Notes: generated by a model not told the origin, from the sequence alone. 64,000 nucleotides of DNA from Liquidambar formosana (GCA_039720395.1 JBBPBK010000048.1:379501-443500), one strand, 5' to 3'. Shown: positions 23,401-36,400, counted from the first letter of the stretch. Numbers and translations: made by a program.

Positions 23401-26177
23401 TCCCCTTTACCATAATCTCTCACACTAAGTATCAAAATTTTGTCCTCTAATTATTAGGTTTTTTTTTTTTTGGTTTAGAGATTCCTATGTCCACAATATT
23501 CAATTTCATGATACACATTGGAGGACTAGTACCAGACATGTCGCGACAGCGAAGCGGTGACATGTCAGCATCCCATGTGGAGCCACCTGTACAGTCCTCG
23601 TTGTTGCTATGCGATTGCGCCAACAGAGATTTGGAAATCCACTTGCCCAATTAGTAGTGTCATTAGGGATGGGATTGGGGATGTGGAGGAAAAGAAAAAG
23701 GAAGAATTTATAATGTGTCTACGTTGACATGGGGATGCCATTATGTGAAAGTGGTGCGGCAAAAATGTCAATTAGATCATAATAGTAACCACTAGAATGG
23801 GATCAAGCAGCTGCCATAATCATATGTAGAATGACTTTTACCAAAAGTGGAATTACAATCCACTATTGATATTTCAATAGTGAGTTTTTAGGACATTTTC
23901 CTAAGGCCCTTCATTTACTCTGTTTGTTTGTTCTGAATTTACTATGTTGGATTGATAGTCTTTATAAGTTTAACAATTCAAGTAGTTTAATGCATTTTGG
24001 ACTGTGTATATTAGTAAAAAAAAAGTTGTGGATTTGCAATTACTGAAGTCAACCAACTTACTTTTCCAAGCAACAATTTTGTTATTCAGTCATGTCGACG
24101 TATAGTCCATGTGACATTTCCTCCTTCCCATCTTATATATTCTTAGCCAAAAAAAAAATAAAAAACTTACTCTTACAATTCTACCTTCTTCTTAAAATGC
24201 GTAAGGTGTTAAGGGAATAATTTGTATGCCATTCCCCCATCAGAAAAAATAAAAAATAAAATAAAAGATGACGGTACAAACTTTGAAAATTCAGTCATAT
24301 ATTTTCAAAAATAATGTTTCCATGTCCATTGAGCATAACAATATGGAAAGGCAAAATTATTTAGACGGTGCTAGTTAGGGCTACAAACGAGCCGAGCCGA
24401 GCCCAATTGGGCCTCCTAATCATTTATACAAAGACCACTTATAAGACCTATATATGGAACACAGAGATCATACATGGCAGTCTCTTTCAATTTTTGGGGG
24501 ATGGGGTGGGTCCCTTCACATGCCTTCAGTCCACAATATTGTCACCTATCTAAACCTTCGCCCGTGTGCTCAATTATCTACAATGATAAATTCAAGCCTG
24601 TTTGAAATTTTTAAAAACTCGATTAAAGTAGATTCACTTCATAACTGTTATCTGATTTTTAAATAAACTAACTCTCATTTGAATTTTCTTTTTTTTTAAA
24701 AATTGTATTTATGCATTGTTTTCAGAAGAAAACTGAACAAATTACTAAAAAAAGAAGATTTACCAAACAATATGAAATTAAAATTAGTCAAATTTATTTC
24801 TAGTTGGTTCGGTTTTCAAATTTGCGAAACAACCCCTCGTATATAATTATTGTGCCAACTCTGTAAACTAAAGAGAGGTACAACTTCATCATTTAGACAG
24901 AAATATAAACCTGTGTTTAATTATTGCCTTCTTATTTTTCATAACAAAGGTAAAAATAATACTCCGTAGCTGTAATCAATATTAGTTTACCTAAAAAGCC
25001 AAACAGAGTTTAATATGAGCATCATAAAATGAAATACCAAAAGGCTAAGATGCATAGAGCCAGACCAGACAGGGCCTCTTGCCGAGCCATGGAAAGCTCA
25101 AATTTCAACATTGGGTCTTACAAACTTTACTCGTAGGATCACCCCCAGCCCAATCTAGCCATGATTCAGCCCTGCTCAAACTTCAAGCAATTCAAACGGG
25201 GCGACCGCTGTTGGAAAATCGGTGTAGATATTACTACGACGAATATAGAAATGCAACGATGAGAAATACAAAAACTTAAATTTATCTGATTGAGAAGTGT
25301 ACAGAATATTGTTCTTAAGAATATATCTATCCCTTTAAGTATGTAAGTCGATACAGTAGGTCCCAGCATTCTATCCTTCAAAATTCAACAACTAGACTCC
25401 CACAAGCATGCACTTACAAGTGTAGGAGCGTAGTGAAAAGCTTAAAACACGACTAACTTTGTGAATAATAGAGAAGAACTCAAAAATAAAAATAGTAAAA
25501 GAGAAAATGTAGAGGAGAGAAGATTGCTCTAGTGTGTGTTTTTTCTGAATGGGGGAGACTGGTTTTTATAGGCATCAAAAAGAGTAATAGCCCTCAGGAA
25601 TAAATCTCCAACAATAAAAAAATTTAAATAAAAAAATTGTTATAAAATTGAATTGAGCAATATATGATCAAGGTCAATTTTAAAACCTCCGTCTTGCAAA
25701 TCACTCAATTGTGCTCTATCTTAATTGTGCATGCCCTCCCTACTCTATCCCACATGTTTTTTTTTCTTTTTTGGTTTAACAGTAAGGGTGTTCGGGTCAG
25801 CTTGCACGTATCTCAACTAAATCTCTACCCGGGCGATCTAAAGGGCGCACTCCTCCACATCAGTTTGGTGCATTCATAAATTAATTCATAGAGTGTTCCC
25901 TAGAGGAATCGAATTCAAATTGATAGAATAGAAGGACTCTCCTCTTACCAACTTACCAACTGGATTAATTCCCTTGAATATCCCACGTGTTATCACAAGA
26001 AGTGGGAAGCTATATTAGCTCATTAAGAAACTTAAATTTATGATTTATCTTATGTGAGACAAAATATTTTTGTAACTAATATAGAGTGAAATGTGATGTT
26101 ACATGTGTTTGAGAATTTAATTAGACCATAATTCAGTTGTCTCATGGACATCCAAAAAATGAACAAAAATACTGAAT

Positions 26178-26388
26178 TGTTGTAAATGAATGAGTAAATG
26201 GTGGATGCCACCACTCTTTAAACCGGCATTCCTTAAACTCTAATTGAATGCATCGGTTTACTTCTCGTTCTTTATGGATGTAAGCCTACAAAAAGAGGCT
26301 TTTGATACATGAATAAGATACGGATGAGAAGCTTTTCTCTATACAATTTTAATTGTTTTAAGTTCTTATCCTCTTTAATTTCACAACA
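26178..26388 (+). repeat. 5' LTR of copia element
   Basis: This copy is 211 bp, starts TG and ends CA. Compared with the 3' LTR it keeps G or C at nine of the ten variable sites. The position that reads CTATAAAAGG in the 3' LTR, a likely TATA box, is CTACAAAAAG here, so the promoter of this copy may be weakened. Confidence 0.95.
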
Positions 26389-26489
26389 CGTTATCAGCAC
26401 GAATTGCTCAAGGATTTTGTGAGCAATATCATACTATTGCCATTTCCTTTCTTAACCAATTTGGTTGTGGTGAGTTACATACATATATA

Positions 26490-27212
26490 CAGGGGCGGAG
26501 GGAGGGGGGTGCCAGGGGGGGCAGATGACCCCCCTCACCTATTGAAATTTTTTTTTTACTACACATATATGTCTAAATTTTTAAATCTAACCCCTCTGAA
26601 ATTTTTTTTGACCCCCCCTAATTTTTTAATTAAACCCCCCTATTCCTCTCTTTTTCCTTTTTTTTACCCACTTTAACCCATGAGTCATGACAAGCATTGA
26701 TAATGAGATTATTATTCAACGCTTTCAAAACATGAAGACTCGTCGAGGACAATTATAAAGTAGGAACGTAAGAACTTTTGATGGGGTGAAAACTTCGATT
26801 TTGACCCCAAGTCGTCTTTTGTAAAGACTCTTTTTTGGTGGTTTTGTTGTCACGTATACTAGTACTAGTAGGTGTTCTTTTATTTCTTTTGTATGTGGAG
26901 TTCCTAAAGTTTTAGTTAGGGCTCTTGGTTAGTGCTTGTATATGTTTCATATCCTTGGGTTATGCCCTTTTTTTGTTTAATACATACATTACTTTATAAA
27001 AAAGAAAAAGAAATTATCAATGAATATTTAAGTTTTTGTATTAATTATTAAGTTCAAAAAATTTTCTTTGTTCTTATTAATTATATTGTATGGAGAAGGC
27101 TACTTCAAATGATTATTTAATTTATAAAGTTAGAAAGAAGGGGGAAAAAAAAAACACAGCTACATCCAAAGAAAGTCGCCCCCCCTAGTATAAATTCCTG
27201 GATCCGCCACTG
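26490..27212. mobile_element. Non-autonomous hAT element nested in the copia leader
   Basis: The ends are CAGGGGCGGAGG and, on the opposite strand, CAGTGGCGGATC. This is the CAGGGGCGGA type of terminus common in plant hAT elements. An 8-bp target duplication CATATATA flanks it (26482-26489 and 27213-27220), the length expected for hAT. The interior is non-coding. It includes stretches of CCCCCC next to A/T runs, and at about 26880-27010 a copy of the LINE 3' tail also found at 1068-1337. It inserted after the retrotransposon, between its 5' LTR and gag. Confidence 0.85.
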
Positions 27213-27447
27213 CATATATATTCATCTTCTGTACTTACCATGTTTTTATAGTAAATCATTTATTTTGATCACTATTAGCATGCTGATTTCATAGTGATAA
27301 ATTTTATTTAACAATGTTGGTTTTTGCATCCATGTTACTATTCCAACGTAAAAATTATATTTGCATTAATATTTATTGCTATGTTATAAGTTTTGCTTAT
27401 TGTTAATTTCTCAATCTAAATTCTATATCTCGAATGGAGGAATGTCC

Positions 27448-27655
27448 ATCTTCTCTTCCTAAAGCAAGAGAAGATTTAAAAATAAAACCTGAAGTTTTAT
27501 AATTAAAAAGGAAAAAGGGTAACGATTCATCTTCTCTTCCTGAAGTAAGAGAAAGATCTGAAAACCTGAAGTTTTCAATAAAAAAAAAAGGTTATTATTT
27601 ATTTATTCTTTTCCTGAAGCAAGAGACAAATCTGAAAACCTGAAGTTTCAGACAA
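27448..27655 (+). repeat. Tandem repeats in the copia leader
   Basis: Three imperfect units of about 75-80 bp each contain CTTCTCTTCCTGAAG, CAAGAGA and a CTGAAAACCTGAAGTTT block. They lie in the untranslated leader before gag. Confidence 0.75.
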
Positions 27656-27950
27656 ATTTTGAATAATGTCTCAATTTAATCCAATTGTTTTCTTGTCGTT
27701 CTTTTATGTGCATATTTATATGTCAATTCAATGTAGTATGTTAATTTATGATCCAAACAACTTTCAATTAAATATGTTCCGGACCCCTTTGTATTGAAAT
27801 TTGCATATTTCATATTTTACTAATGATCTCATGATAAATCATAAGGAATTTAGCATTTATAAAATTTACGTGCTTCCTTATATGTTTTGATTTACTCATA
27901 TATTAACAAAATATTATTTTATTTTGACATATAATTATAGCACTCCGACA

Positions 27951-28999
27951 ATGTCAAACCTTACGAAACTTGAGTTTGCCGCCCTTGATATCTCGGGAAT
28001 AATTATTTGTCTTGGATTCTTGATGCTGAAATCCATCTTACTGTAATGAATTTGAGTAATACAATTCAGCAAGAAAATCAAGCGTCCCTGTAGGATCGCA
28101 CCAAGGCATTGATTCTTCTTCGCCATAACCTTAATGAGGGGTTAAAAACAGAATATCTCACGGTAAAGGACCTTATTGCCCTATAGAATGACTTGAAAAA
28201 TAGATATAACTACCAGAAAACTGTCATTCTTCCAAAAGCTCGTTATGATTGGATGCACCTGAGGTTGCAAGATTTCAAAACAATTGCTGAGTATAACTTA
28301 GCACTATTCAAAATTAGCTCCCAATTGAAATTGTGTGGAAAAAAAGTAATAGAAGAAGACATGTTAGAAAAAACGTATTCTACATTTCATGCCTCGAATG
28401 TGCTCCTGCAGCAGCAATATTGAGAGCGTAGATTTTCAAAATATTCTGAATTGATATCATGTCTTCTCGTTGCTGAAAAAAACAACGAGCTTTTACTGAA
28501 AAATCACCAATCCCGTCCAACCAGTTTTACAGCATTCCCTGAAGTGAATGCAACATCGTCTCGTGGTCGTGGACGAAGTCGCGGACATGGCCATAGTCGT
28601 GGGCGTGGTCGCGGTCGTGGGCGAAATAATTATTCACAACGTAATGGTTATAATAATTATTCAAGTAGTCGCAACAATAAAACCACATCATACCACCAGA
28701 AGTGGTCCACCGATGAGGCCAAACAAGAAAGAGAGAAAAATAAAAGGCCTAAGCAGTATGAAGATATTTGCTTTAGTTGTGGTATGAAAGGGCATTGGTC
28801 GCGTACCTATCGTACGCCTGATCATTTAGTTAAACTTTACCAAGCCTCAATCAAAGAGAAGGGCAAAAAAGTAGAAACGAATTTTATTGATCACAATGAC
28901 CTCGTGGATATAACTCATTTAGATGTTTCATACTTCTTTGAAGAGCCTAATGGAAAAATTGACCATTTAATTGGTGATGGAAATGTCCACATCAATTAA
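27951..28999 (+). pseudogene. copia gag, broken
   Basis: Reading begins at ATG 27951 and resembles plant copia Gag with a nucleocapsid zinc knuckle. It is interrupted by a one-base frameshift near 27998, a TAG at 28184-28186 where Trp is expected, and a TGA at 28421-28423 where Arg is expected. An RG-rich stretch (about 28560-28625) precedes the zinc knuckle, whose last cysteine is Tyr (CFSCGMKGHWSRTY). It would form the virus-like particle in an active element. It cannot be translated intact. Confidence 0.9.
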
Positions 29000-29117
29000 C
29001 GTTATTACCTTTTTCTATTTTCTTATTATTAATAAGAATGTTATTTCATATGCATTTTGTTTTCATATTTTATCTATTTGTCTTTAGACTTAAACTTATA
29101 TATTTTCATGAAAAAGT

Positions 29118-32100
29118 ATGGATCTTGATAATGAATTATTCAATTCCGAGATGATTGGTGGAGATATATGTCTAGCAGACAGTGCCATAACGCACACTAT
29201 CTTTCGAGATAAAAGATATTTTTCAGACATTATATTAGATGAAATTAATGTCACTACAATATCAGGTCCTGCAAACCTGATCGATGGCTCTTCCATGTTA
29301 CCTGATCGAACAAACTTACATATCAACGACGCCTTATAATTAGTCAGATCCATAAGAAATCTGCTAAGGTTTAAAGATATACGTCGTAATGGATATCATA
29401 TTGAAACTACATGTAAACGTCATGTAGAATATCTATGCATTACTTCTATTATTTCAGGCCAAAAGCTTGTATTAGAGAAACTTCCTGCTTTCTCTTCAGG
29501 GTTGTATTATATAACCATAAGAACAATTGAATCAAATGTGGTGATGGGCCTGAAGTCCTCTAATCCAAAAACTTTTATGCTTTGGCATGACCAACTTGGT
29601 CACCCGGGATCAACAATGATGCGTCGAATCCTTAACAATTCACATGGACATCCATTAAAGAGTCAGAAGATTCTCTTGTCCAGTGATTATCCATGTACTA
29701 CTTGCTCCCAAGGAAGATTGATTATTAGACCATTTCCTACAAAGTAATTATTGAGTCTCCAAAATTTTTGGAACGAATTCAAGGGGATATATGTGGACCT
29801 ATTTCTCCACCATGTGGACCATTTCGCTATTTTATGGTTTTGATAGATGCCTCAACGCGATGGTCACATATTTATCTGCTATCTACTCGCAATGTTGCAG
29901 TTGCTAGGCTCCTTGCCCAAATAATCAAGTTACAAGCACAATTTCCAGATCATCCGATTAAGAAGATTCGCCTAGATAATGCCGATGAATTTAAATCTCA
30001 AACATTTGATGACTTTTGCATGTCAGTTGGGATTGATATTGAACATCTAGTTGCTCATATCCATACTCAGAATAGGTTAGCAGAAGCTTTATCAAACATC
30101 TTCAACTGATTGCTCGATCTTTACTTATGAAAACCCAATTACCTATTTCTGCCTAGGACATGCCATCTTACATGCTGCAGTATTGGTTCGTATTCGCCCT
30201 ACTGCTTATCAGCAACAATCACCATTACAACTTGTACTTGGTCAATCACCGAATATTTCCCATCTACGAACTTTTGGTTGTGCTGTACAAATTCCAATTC
30301 CAACCCCACAATGCACTAAAATAGGTCCTCAACGTTGATTGGGAATATATATTGGGTTTGATTCACCTTCCATCATCAGATTTCTTGAGCCATTGACAGG
30401 TGATGTTTTTACAGCAAGATTTGCAGATTGTCATTTTGATGAAACACAATTCCCACCGTTAGGAGGAGAAAATCCACCAATAGAGGAATGGCGTGAACTT
30501 TCTTAGAATGTACCATCTTTGTCCCATCTTGATCCGCGTACTGCTCAATGTGAAACTGAAGTGCAGAAGATCACTCATCTTCAGAAGATTGCTAATCAAA
30601 TGCCTGATGCATTCACAGACGCAGCAAAAATAACTAAGTCTTATATACTGGCTGCAAATACACCAACAAAGATCAATGTACCAATTGGTAAGTCTACTAT
30701 TATTGCAACAAATGAATTATCTACTACACGCCTAAAGCATGGTAGACCCTTAGGTTCAAAAGATTTAGTTCCCTGGAAGAGAAAAATAAAGGGCAACAAA
30801 ATATAGAAAATAGCACTCCAGAAGAGGCTATTGAACAAGAAATAAATATTCCCATAAATTCTGATATAATAACTCCTGAAGAGGAAAATGTCCCTAAAGA
30901 GACAGAAAACAATAAAGAGGCATATGTACATGGAAATGAAGAAATTTCCATAAACTATACATGTACAAGAGAATTGTGGGATCGCTCAGAAGTGGTTATT
31001 AATGATGTATTTTCTTTCGTAATAACTACTGAAATTTCAAAAGATGACGATGATCTTGAACCATGCACTATAGATGAATGTCACAGTAGACCTGATTGGT
31101 TAAAATGGAAAGAAGCAATCCAAGCAGAATTGGATTTGCTAAAAAAACTCAAAGTATTTAGACCTGTAGTCCTAACACCCAATGATGTGAAACCCGTGGG
31201 TTACAAATGGGTGTTTGTAAGAAAGCGTAATGATAAAAATGAGATCGTCAGATATAAAGCTCGTTTAGTAGCACAAGGTTTCCTGCAGAGACTTGGGATT
31301 GATTATGAAGAAACATATTCACCTGTAATGGATGCCATTACATTTCGATATTTAATTAGTCTGTTAGTCTCAGAAGGACTTGACATACGTCTTATGCACG
31401 TAGTTGTTGCATATCTATATGGAATGTTAGATGCAGATATATATATGAAGGTCCCTGAAGGATTCAAATTGCCTCAAGCAAATACATCACAACCACGAAA
31501 TATGTACTCAATTAAACTGAGACGATCCTTGTATGGATTAAAACAATCTGAAAGGATGTGGTATAATTGTCTCAGTGAGTACTTAGTTAAAGAAGGATAT
31601 GTTAACAATCCTATATACCCTTGTGTATTTATAAAGAAATCAGAATCTGGATTCGCCATCATTGCAGTCTATGTTGATGATATAAATTTAATTGGGACTC
31701 CCGAAGAGCTCATGAAAGCTGTTGAATATTTGAAAAAAGAATTTGAGATGAAAGGTTTAGGGAGAACAAAATATTGTCTCGGCCTGCAGATCGAGCAAAA
31801 ATCAAACGGAATTCTTATCCATCAATTAGCTTATACCGAAAAGGTATTGAAACGTTTTAATATGGATAAAGCACATCCACTAAGTTCTCCCATGGTGGTT
31901 CAATCTCTTGATATTAAGAAAGATCCATTTCGCCCCAAAGAAGATAATGAAATGCTACTTGTTCCTGAAATACCATATCTTAGTGTAGTAGGTGCTTTGT
32001 TATATTTAGCACAATGCACTAGGCCTGATATAGCATTTTCAGTCAACTTGTTAGTAAGATTCAACTCTACCCCAACTCGATGACATTGGAATATTATTAA

Positions 32101-32680
32101 ACATATTTTACGCTACCTTCGTGGAACTACAGATATAGGATTGTTTTACTCAAAGGAATCAGCCCATAGTCCATGTTTAGAAGGATATGCAGATTCTGGA
32201 TACCTTTCTGATCCTCACAAGACTCGCTCACAAACAGGGTATGTATTCACATGTGGCAACACAGCGATCTCTTGGCAATCTACAAAGCAGACTTTAATTG
32301 CTACATCTTCTAATCACTTTGAGATGCTTGCACTCAATGAAGCAAGTAGTGAATGTGTATGGTTAAGATCTGTAGTCCATCACATCCGAGATACATGTGG
32401 GTTACCTCTGATGAAAAGTATGCCAATAACAATTTATGAAGATAATGCTATGTGTATTGCACAAATTCAAGGAGGGTACATCAAAGGTGATAGAACCAAA
32501 CACATTTCACCAAAGTTCTTCTACACTCATGAACTCCAGCAGAGGCATGAAATTGATGTGAAGCAAATACGTTCCAGTGATAATCTTACGGATTTATTCA
32601 CCAAGGCCTTACCATTGTCAACATTCAAGAAATTGGTATATAGCATTGGAATGCGTCGGGTTTGCGATCAGTTAAGTTGA
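29118..32680 (+). pseudogene. copia pol (protease, integrase, RT, RNase H), broken
   Basis: Parts in order: the aspartic protease motif LADSA (about 29172); the GAG-pre-integrase zinc motif with WHDQLGHPG and CTTC (29502-29747); the integrase core with GDICGP, RLDNADEF and LAEA acidic residues (29768-30106); reverse transcriptase (30974-32083) with YVDD at about 31670; and RNase H (32141-32680) with GYADSGY and YEDN. At least five frames are needed. Stops lie at 30336 (TGA for Arg), 30504 (TAG for Trp) and 32081 (TGA for Arg). The first catalytic Asp of RT is His (CAC at 31397-31399), so even an uninterrupted RT would be inactive. Confidence 0.92.
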
Positions 32681-32937
32681 TACTTATCGTCTTATCAGGG
32701 GGAGTATTCATTTTTGGACATATGCACGCTGTATTCTTTTTCCTTCGATTAGGTTTTGTCCCATTGGGTTTTCCTAACAAGGTTTTAATGAGGCAGTTTC
32801 TTTAGTGTGTCCAAGACCACTCTAAGATTTACAAAAATGTTGTACTCTTTTTCCTTCACTAGTTTTTTCCCACTGGTTTTTCTAATAAGGTTTTAACGAG
32901 ACACATTATCTTAGCGTGATGGACATCCAAGGGAGAG

Positions 32938-33148
32938 TGTTGTAAATGAATGAGTAAATGGTGGATGCCACCACTCTTTAAACCGGCATTCCTTAAACTC
33001 TAATTGAATGCATCGGTTTACTTCTCGTTCTTTATGGATATAAACCTATAAAAGGAGACTTTTGATACATGAATAAAATACGAATGAGAAACTTTTCTCT
33101 ATATAATTTTAATTGTTTTAAGTTCTTATCCTCTTTAATTTCATAACA
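32938..33148 (+). repeat. 3' LTR of copia element
   Basis: This copy is 211 bp, preceded by the purine tract and followed by target duplication TGAAT. Nine of ten differences from the 5' LTR are A or T here. It keeps a TATAAAAGG box and faces the ABCI7 gene, whose start codon is 289 bp downstream on the same strand. Read-out transcription into ABCI7 is possible but not shown. Confidence 0.95.
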
Positions 33149-33436
33149 TGAATCAATAGTTATCGAATTTTAACCCACGAGAATAACGTAAATGTCAAAA
33201 GACCAAAGTTTAAGAATAAAAGATGTCGAGTTCGAAACTTCATCCCTACAAGTGAATGCATGAACTCACTTGTGGGTGAAATTATACTTCCAAGTGAGAA
33301 TACTCTTACCAGATTTTCAACCACCCTGCCCTGTAAACCCAATATGCCAACAATCTCTCTCTCGCACGGAGTGACGGAGAGTATGGACCAGTAGCAAACT
33401 AGAAATAGTCTGTAACTTCAAACACAGCCCCTTCCC

Positions 33437-36400
33437 ATGGCTGCTTCAATTCTGTCACCCCACCTTCACATAACCTCAACCCCCGTAACCCTACCTACCA
33501 GACCCAGTGTAAGACCCAAATCTAGGGTTTCAATCCGAACCTCTTCAACCCCACACGCCTCCCTCTCCGACCCATTTGTCCTCCAACTCGCAGAGACCTT
33601 AGAAGACTCTCTCCCCTCCTCTTCTGCTTCTCCACCACCCCCACCTCTCCAAAAACTCAGAGACACATCCTCACAATCCCTCATCTCGACCCCATGGCCT
33701 TCCCGCAAAGACGAACCCTTTCGCTTCACCGACACTTCCTTCATCAAACACTCCCAAATCCTCCCCATTTCACACCCTCCAACCCTATCAGGCATTTCTA
33801 CGGACACCCAGTTGCCCAATCTTGTTATCATCGACGGCCACCTTGTATATTTCTCGAATTTATCCGAATTGCCGGACGGGGTTTACGCAGGTTCCCTGTC
33901 GAGCCTCTCCTCGGAGAGTATTATGGAAAGGGTGTCTGAATTTGTGTCTGATTTCGAGGGGGACTTGTTTTGGTCATTGAATGGAGTGGGCACGCCTGAT
34001 TTGGTTCTCGTGTATGTTCCGGCAGGGTGTCGGGTGGAGAAACCCCTCCATTTGAGGTATTATTCGGTTGAGAGTGGCGACGTGGGATCGGAGAAGTTGC
34101 CCATTTCGAATCCGAGGGTACTTGTGTTGGTGGAGAAAGGAGGAGAGATTGGTATAATTGAGGAGTATGTAAGTGAGGATGATAATAAGTGTTATTGGGC
34201 GAATTCGGTTACGGAGGTGGTGATTGGAGAAGGAGGCAAGGTTAGCCATTCTTATATTCAGAGTCAGTCTTCGAGCGCTGCCCATATTAAGTGGACGTCA
34301 GTTCGGCAGGTAAGTTCCTATTAGTTCTTTGCTTCTTATTTCAATAAGCTTTTGTCAATTGAGTTGTATTTACATGTTTATGTGGCTATTGATGCGTCAT
34401 GCATTCGAACACCAAACCACCCCCCCCCCCCCCCCCCCCCCCCCCCAACCCAACCCCGCCCTGCCGCCAAAAAAAAAAAATGAAAAGAAAAACACTTGGT
34501 GTGGCTGCCGAGCCATAGAGAGTCAAGTGAAATGTATGCTGTATATTCATAATGCCAGAGGAATCATTATGGCAGGGCATAGAGGGGGAGTTTTACTCAA
34601 ATAAGCATGAAACATACGCTTGCATATTCATCTATAGGTTAAATCAGATATGAAATTATTCAAATAATTGTGAAATCTTTTATGTGCAACTAAAAGTTTT
34701 ATTTTGACCATATTTCTTGAACATTAGCTGAACACTTGGACAAGCATCAATAAGTCAAATCAGTGATTGCACCTTGAGAAATTTAAGGTGGTTTACTTCT
34801 CTAGCTCATTCCTAGCCTTTAGAGTCTGGGCCCTCAAAAGAAGCGGATCCTCTTCTTGCCAAATCCCTTTTCATTCTTTTTGCTTCTTCCCTTCCACAAA
34901 AATCCTTTACCTAAATCATTTGGCATGCTTCTTCTGAAGTCAAAATATTAGCTATATACCATTTTACAAAAGAAGTTAATATTTAGAATTCAAGGTTGAA
35001 TTTCTAGGCTCTCTCTTAGCTTGTGTTTCTTATGTGGAGCTCTGGTGGAGATATCTTTTTTCATTCCTTGAGTGCACACTTTTCCTCTATGAATCTTTCT
35101 CTTTCGCTTGGCTGGTTTTGATTGGGTTGCTTTGACTGATATTCCTCTTTCATAAGGAGATATCGAAGTTTAGGTGGGAACAAGGCATCGTATTTTGGAC
35201 CATTATATGTTAGCTTTTTTATGGGTTATATGGGAGGAAATATTTGATAATCTTGTTGGATGAGCATACTAGTTTCAATTCGTTGGTGGAAAGAAGCAAG
35301 ATGAATGCTTCAATTTGGGTTTCAACTTCGAAGGGATTCCAAGATATTGAGCTATCATTTATTGCTAGATATTTGAAAGGAGTAACCGGTGTTGTCGTCA
35401 TATTTACTAGTTCTTGCCTCTGGTCTTTTCTTATTGAATGTTTCTTCCATCTCAATATGTACGGCTACTCTTTTGTAAATCTTGACATCCTTTTCAATGT
35501 TACTTGGAGAGTGGTTCGAGTTGGTACGTGGTACATGGTGTGGGTAAAATGCTTTACATGGTACACATTACGTTGGGGGTAAGCTCAGTTGGTTTGCTAA
35601 TTGGGTTGAGGGTCACTTCTAAACTTTTATTCATGTCACAAATATGAATAAAAAAACTTTTATTCTTTTCGCTGTGGTTATATGTATACATATGTATATC
35701 TATGTGTTCCCACTTTACTTTGTGTGTGAGAGAGAGAGAGAGATTGTGTGTGTGTGTGTGTGTTTTTCTTTTGAAAGATTATGAAAATTGAAACTTTAAT
35801 TAAATTTAAACATTGAATGATTTTGGTAATTGAATTATATAGTCTCGAAAATGTGAGAGAGCGAGAGAGAGACTTTTGTTTTCAAAATTAGAACTTTAAC
35901 TCTCAAATTCATATAATTAGTAATTAAATGAGACTATCAAAGTACTTTCAAATGTTAGTAAATTCTATATGAGAGACTTTTGTTTTCAAAGTTTGAACTA
36001 TAACTCTCAAATTCATATAATTAGTAATTAAATGAGACTATCAAACTACTCTCAAATGTTAGTAAATTCTATATATAATTACACACACACGCGCGCAATC
36101 TCTCTCTCTCTCACATTTCGAGACGCTAAAAAATGGAGATTCAGATCGCAAATCATTTGTGTTTTGGGTCGAGGACCCCGGATCGCGGTTCCAAGAAAGG
36201 TCAAGAGATCTCGGTAATTATTTAGCCCACTGGTTGAGGTGAATTGTGTTATCCTTTGGGGTTTGAAGAGGGGGAATGAATAAGATCAACATAAAGGGGG
36301 ATCCGACTAAGACCATTGAGTGCACTTGTGGATGTACATAAACCACTAAATCCTACAGTGAAATTAGTTTTAAATTTAGAAGACACTAAGTAGGGAGGAA

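Larger units (their letters stand above)
19336..26177. other. Gene-poor region upstream of the NAC gene
   Basis: The first 600 bases are probably NAC 5' leader and promoter. Beyond that I see only low-complexity sequence, a probable MITE (20180-20473), a poly(A)/poly(G) tract near 21660-21692, and short unassigned frames. The region ends at the target duplication of the copia element. A GCTACAAACGAGCCGAGCC motif near 24381 resembles a known plant hAT MITE end, but its partner was not found. Confidence 0.45.
26178..33148 (+). mobile_element. Ty1/copia LTR retrotransposon, full-span but inactive
   Basis: Two 211-bp LTRs (26178-26388 and 32938-33148) begin TGTTGTAAATG and end AACA. They are flanked by the 5-bp target duplication TGAAT (26173-26177 and 33149-33153). 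After the left LTR lies CGTTATCAGCACGA, the probable primer site, which differs from the usual TGGTATCAGAGC. A purine tract AAGGGAGAG directly precedes the right LTR. Domain order is gag, protease, integrase, reverse transcriptase, RNase H, which defines copia. Frameshifts and stops break every major part. A hAT element sits in the leader. The LTRs differ at 10 sites (4.7%), all transitions, so insertion is old but not ancient. It lies between the NAC gene and ABCI7. Confidence 0.95.

Noticed and set aside
23530..23570. Short hairpin formed by GACATGTC inverted repeats, considered as a microRNA precursor
   Set aside because: The stem is only about 8 bp, too short for a plant MIRNA.
24380..25200. 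Possible hAT MITE starting at a GCTACAAACGAGCCGAGCC motif
   Set aside because: One end resembles a known type, but no matching inverted end or 8-bp duplication was found.
33466..34285. Minus-strand frames of about 100-120 residues
   Set aside because: They are antisense shadows of ABCI7 exon 1.
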